Positions 61,894 to 64,000 of a DNA stretch of 64,000 nucleotides are shown piece after piece (within the stretch, counting starts at the first letter, position 1; each line of letters opens with the position of its first letter). Origin of the DNA: Saccharicrinis sp963677345 (GTDB lineage Bacteria; Bacteroidota; Bacteroidia; Bacteroidales; Marinilabiliaceae). The stretch covers positions 1-64,000 of the forward strand of contig CAXXLC010000005.1 in the NCBI GenBank assembly GCA_963677345.2, given 5' to 3'. The notes below the pieces were generated by a model. That model made no database searches. It was not told the origin of the DNA and saw only the letters and a list, made by a program, of their open reading frames with translations. A program made the position numbers and the translations under genes.

Positions 61894-63306
61894 ATGGCCG
61901 ACAAAATACCAGTATTAAAAGAAAGAAAAAACTTCGTTGCAACAAGAAATGCTTGTAAAGTATGTTCTCCGTTGGGAGGAAGTATAGCATATAAAGGAAT
62001 TAAAGGTTGTGTACCTGTTATTCATGGCGGACAAGGTTGCGCAACCTACATTCGCAGATATTTAATAAGTCACTATAAAGAGCCTGTTGACATTGCCTCT
62101 TCAAACTTTAGCGAGGAGTCAACTATTTTTGGAGGCGAGGGCAACCTCAGTATGGCCATTCAAAATGTAATTGCTCAATATAATCCTGAAGTAGTAGGTG
62201 TTTGTACTACCTGTTTAAGTGAAACTATTGGAGATGACATAGGACAAGCTTTAAGAAATTACAAAGCAAAAAATGCCGACGACCCAAGTATTCCTGAATT
62301 TGTATACTCATCAACGCCAAGTTATCAGGGATCTCATGTTGATGGTTTTCACGAAACTGTAGCTGCAATAACTAAAACTTTTGCTGCTAAAGTTGAAATG
62401 AATGAAAAAGTAAACATCTTTCCTGGATTTATCTCTACTGAAGACTTAAGGATGTTAAAAAGCATTCTGGAAGATTTTGGAATCGACTATATCATGGTTC
62501 CTGATTATTCAGAAACGTTGGATAATCCGGTATGGGATACTTACCATAGAATACCAGACGGTGGTACATCTGTAGAAGATCTTAAACTAATGGGTGGTGC
62601 AAAAGCAAGTATCGAATTTGGACCTATCCTGAACAGAGGAAATTTAGCTGGTAGAATTAAAAATAACAATTTAGCAGTTACCGGAGCTGAATACCTTGAA
62701 AAAGAATTTGGAGTAAAAAAATTCACCATAAATATTCCTGTTGGAATCACTCAATCGGATGAATTATTTCAGCTATTAAGTGACATCAGTGGTAAAGATG
62801 TTCCTACTAAATACAAAATGGAACGTGGCAGATTAATAGATGCTTATGCAGATGGCCACAAATATGTTTTTGGTAAGAAAGCAGTTGTATACGGCGAAGA
62901 AGATTTAGTGGTAGCAATGACTGGTTTTCTTGATGAAATAGGAATCGAGATAATACTAGCTGCATCAGGAGGGAATAGTGGAATACTAAAACAAAAGATT
63001 GAAGATTGTGCTCCTGTCCATGGTAAAACGATTGATGTTTTAAGTGATTTGGATTACGAAAAAATCAACGAACTGTGCATCGATATGAAACCTGATATCC
63101 TGATTGGGAACAGTAAAGGGTATTATATAGCTCGGGAACTAGGCATTCCCCTGGTAAGAGTTGGCTTTCCTATCCATGACAGGATGGGCGGTTCAAGATT
63201 AAAACATATAGCATACACCGGAGCTCAGGAGTTATTCGATAAAATTGGAAACGCTTTAATCGAATACAAACAAGAGAATTCGGAGATTGGTTGGAAATAT
63301 ATGTAA
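61894..63306 (+). CDS. nifN: nitrogenase FeMo-cofactor assembly scaffold NifN
   Basis: 470 residues, a NifK paralog: RNACKVCSPLGGSIAYKGIKG, HGGQGCATYIRRY and CTTCLSETIGDD carry the conserved cysteines. The C-terminal half has YGEEDLVVAMTGFLDEIGIE and GNSKGYYIARELGIPLVRVGFP. It forms the NifEN complex. There is no fused NifB or NifX domain. Confidence 0.95.
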   Translation: MADKIPVLKERKNFVATRNACKVCSPLGGSIAYKGIKGCVPVIHGGQGCATYIRRYLISHYKEPVDIASSNFSEESTIFGGEGNLSMAIQNVIAQYNPEVVGVCTTCLSETIGDDIGQALRNYKAKNADDPSIPEFVYSSTPSYQGSHVDGFHETVAAITKTFAAKVEMNEKVNIFPGFISTEDLRMLKSILEDFGIDYIMVPDYSETLDNPVWDTYHRIPDGGTSVEDLKLMGGAKASIEFGPILNRGNLAGRIKNNNLAVTGAEYLEKEFGVKKFTINIPVGITQSDELFQLLSDISGKDVPTKYKMERGRLIDAYADGHKYVFGKKAVVYGEEDLVVAMTGFLDEIGIEIILAASGGNSGILKQKIEDCAPVHGKTIDVLSDLDYEKINELCIDMKPDILIGNSKGYYIARELGIPLVRVGFPIHDRMGGSRLKHIAYTGAQELFDKIGNALIEYKQENSEIGWKYM

Positions 63307-63328
63307 GATTTGATCAGAAAATCAAATC
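63307..63328 (+). other. stem-loop directly behind nifN
   Basis: GATTTGAT and ATCAAATC form a perfect 8-bp stem with a 6-nt loop (CAGAAA). It begins at the base after the nifN stop codon. No T run. Confidence 0.6.
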
Positions 63329-63411
63329 ACAAACAATTATTCATTAACAGCATTAGAAATAAATGGGCATCAGGTCGTATGTCTTTATACTAATACAAAA
63401 AAAGAGAAGGT

Positions 63412-64000
63412 ATGATTGACTATAAAAAACACCCCTGCTTCAATAAGGAAGCAAAAGGACAATATGCCAGAGTGCATTTACCAGTAGCTCCAAAATGTAA
63501 TATTAGTTGTAACTATTGTAACCGCAAGTTTGATTGCGTAAATGAAAGCAGACCTGGTGTTACTTCTAATATTCTTTCTCCGGAACAATCACTCGTGTAT
63601 TTAAAAGCACTACGTGAAAAAATGCCTTATCTATCTGTTGTAGGTATTGCCGGACCAGGAGATCCATTTGCAAATCCAAACGAAACAATGGAAACATTAC
63701 GTTTGGTAAGAGCTAACTACGAAGATATGATTCTTTGCGTTTCTTCAAACGGATTAAATATTGCACCATACGTGGATGAATTAGCAGAATTAAAAGTGAG
63801 CCACGTAACAATAACTATAAATGCATTGGATGCCAAAATTCTTGAAAAAGTATATAGCTGGGTTCGCTACGATAAAAAAGGATATTTTGGAATTGCAGGC
63901 GCTGAATTGCTTTTATCTAAACAATTAGAAGCCATTGAAAAACTTAAAGCAGCAGGTATTACTGTTAAAGCAAATGCCATTGTTATTCCAGGAATTAACG
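63412..64000 (+). CDS. nifB: nitrogenase cofactor biosynthesis protein NifB (5' part, cut by the window end)
   Basis: The 196 residues present start MIDYKKHPCFNKEAKGQYAR. The radical-SAM motif is CNISCNYC (C-x3-C-x2-C), followed by NRKFDCVNESRPGVTS, the GIAGPGDPFANP motif and TITINALDA, all as in NifB. The enzyme builds the carbide-containing NifB-co core from two [4Fe-4S] clusters and S-adenosylmethionine. It begins 105 bp behind nifN; an AGAAGG sequence lies 4 bp ahead of the ATG. Confidence 0.96.
   Translation, partial: MIDYKKHPCFNKEAKGQYARVHLPVAPKCNISCNYCNRKFDCVNESRPGVTSNILSPEQSLVYLKALREKMPYLSVVGIAGPGDPFANPNETMETLRLVRANYEDMILCVSSNGLNIAPYVDELAELKVSHVTITINALDAKILEKVYSWVRYDKKGYFGIAGAELLLSKQLEAIEKLKAAGITVKANAIVIPGIN

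Overview
The window looks like a chromosomal segment of an anaerobic or facultatively anaerobic member of the Bacteroidota, probably order Bacteroidales/Marinilabiliales. The evidence is a SusC/SusD nutrient-uptake locus, TAnnTTTG-type promoters, a protease with a C-terminal T9SS-like sorting domain, Bacteroidota-typical small families (DUF6266, DUF5012-like, YwqK/MORN-2 repeat proteins), AT-rich DNA with few Shine-Dalgarno sequences, and a sodium-pumping methylmalonyl-CoA decarboxylase operon of the succinate-to-propionate route. The rank assignment is inference; no rRNA or tRNA gene was seen.

Layout. 1-4830 is nearly gene-free and full of repeats: REP-like palindromes, duplicated blocks, 8-bp and 11-bp tandem repeats and AT-rich hairpins. 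It holds one broken DUF6266 gene. 4834-10888 (minus) is a SusC-SusD locus with two accessory lipoproteins. 11518-15753 (minus) is an operon for methylmalonyl-CoA epimerase and the decarboxylase subunits; its carboxyltransferase gene is frameshifted. 16203-35894 is a mosaic of housekeeping and envelope genes: M3 peptidase, ferritin, thioesterase, CLC transporter, lactonase-like propeller, YwqK-repeat proteins, histidine kinase, DEAD-box helicase, subtilase, xseA, pseudouridine synthase and glmM. 36051-41628 encodes an exporter set (two adaptors, a MacB-type permease, a TolC-like channel) without an ATPase. 41803-54896 holds mdh, an AI-2E-type transporter, a nuclease-fold protein, tRNA/rRNA enzymes, two thioredoxins, two ThiE-like proteins, xseB and a TPR histidine kinase.

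55312-64000 is a compact nitrogen-fixation cluster in the order nifH-nifI1-nifI2-nifD-nifK-nifE-nifN-nifB; nifB runs off the end. NifI1/NifI2 between nifH and nifD, the short NifK and the long NifD are the arrangement known from anaerobes such as clostridia, Chlorobi and methanogens. Most gaps between nif genes contain perfect or near-perfect stem-loops without U-tracts, which may set the relative stability of transcript segments.

The most unusual observations are: (i) two unlinked small proteins (20998-21453 and 43650-44123) built from the same Trp-Met repeat motif; (ii) the same 11-bp degenerate tandem repeat family at two distant intergenic sites; (iii) four genes broken by six single-base changes that are all insertions, mostly in short homopolymers, which points either to sequence error or to real decay; and (iv) the systematic stem-loops of the nif cluster.
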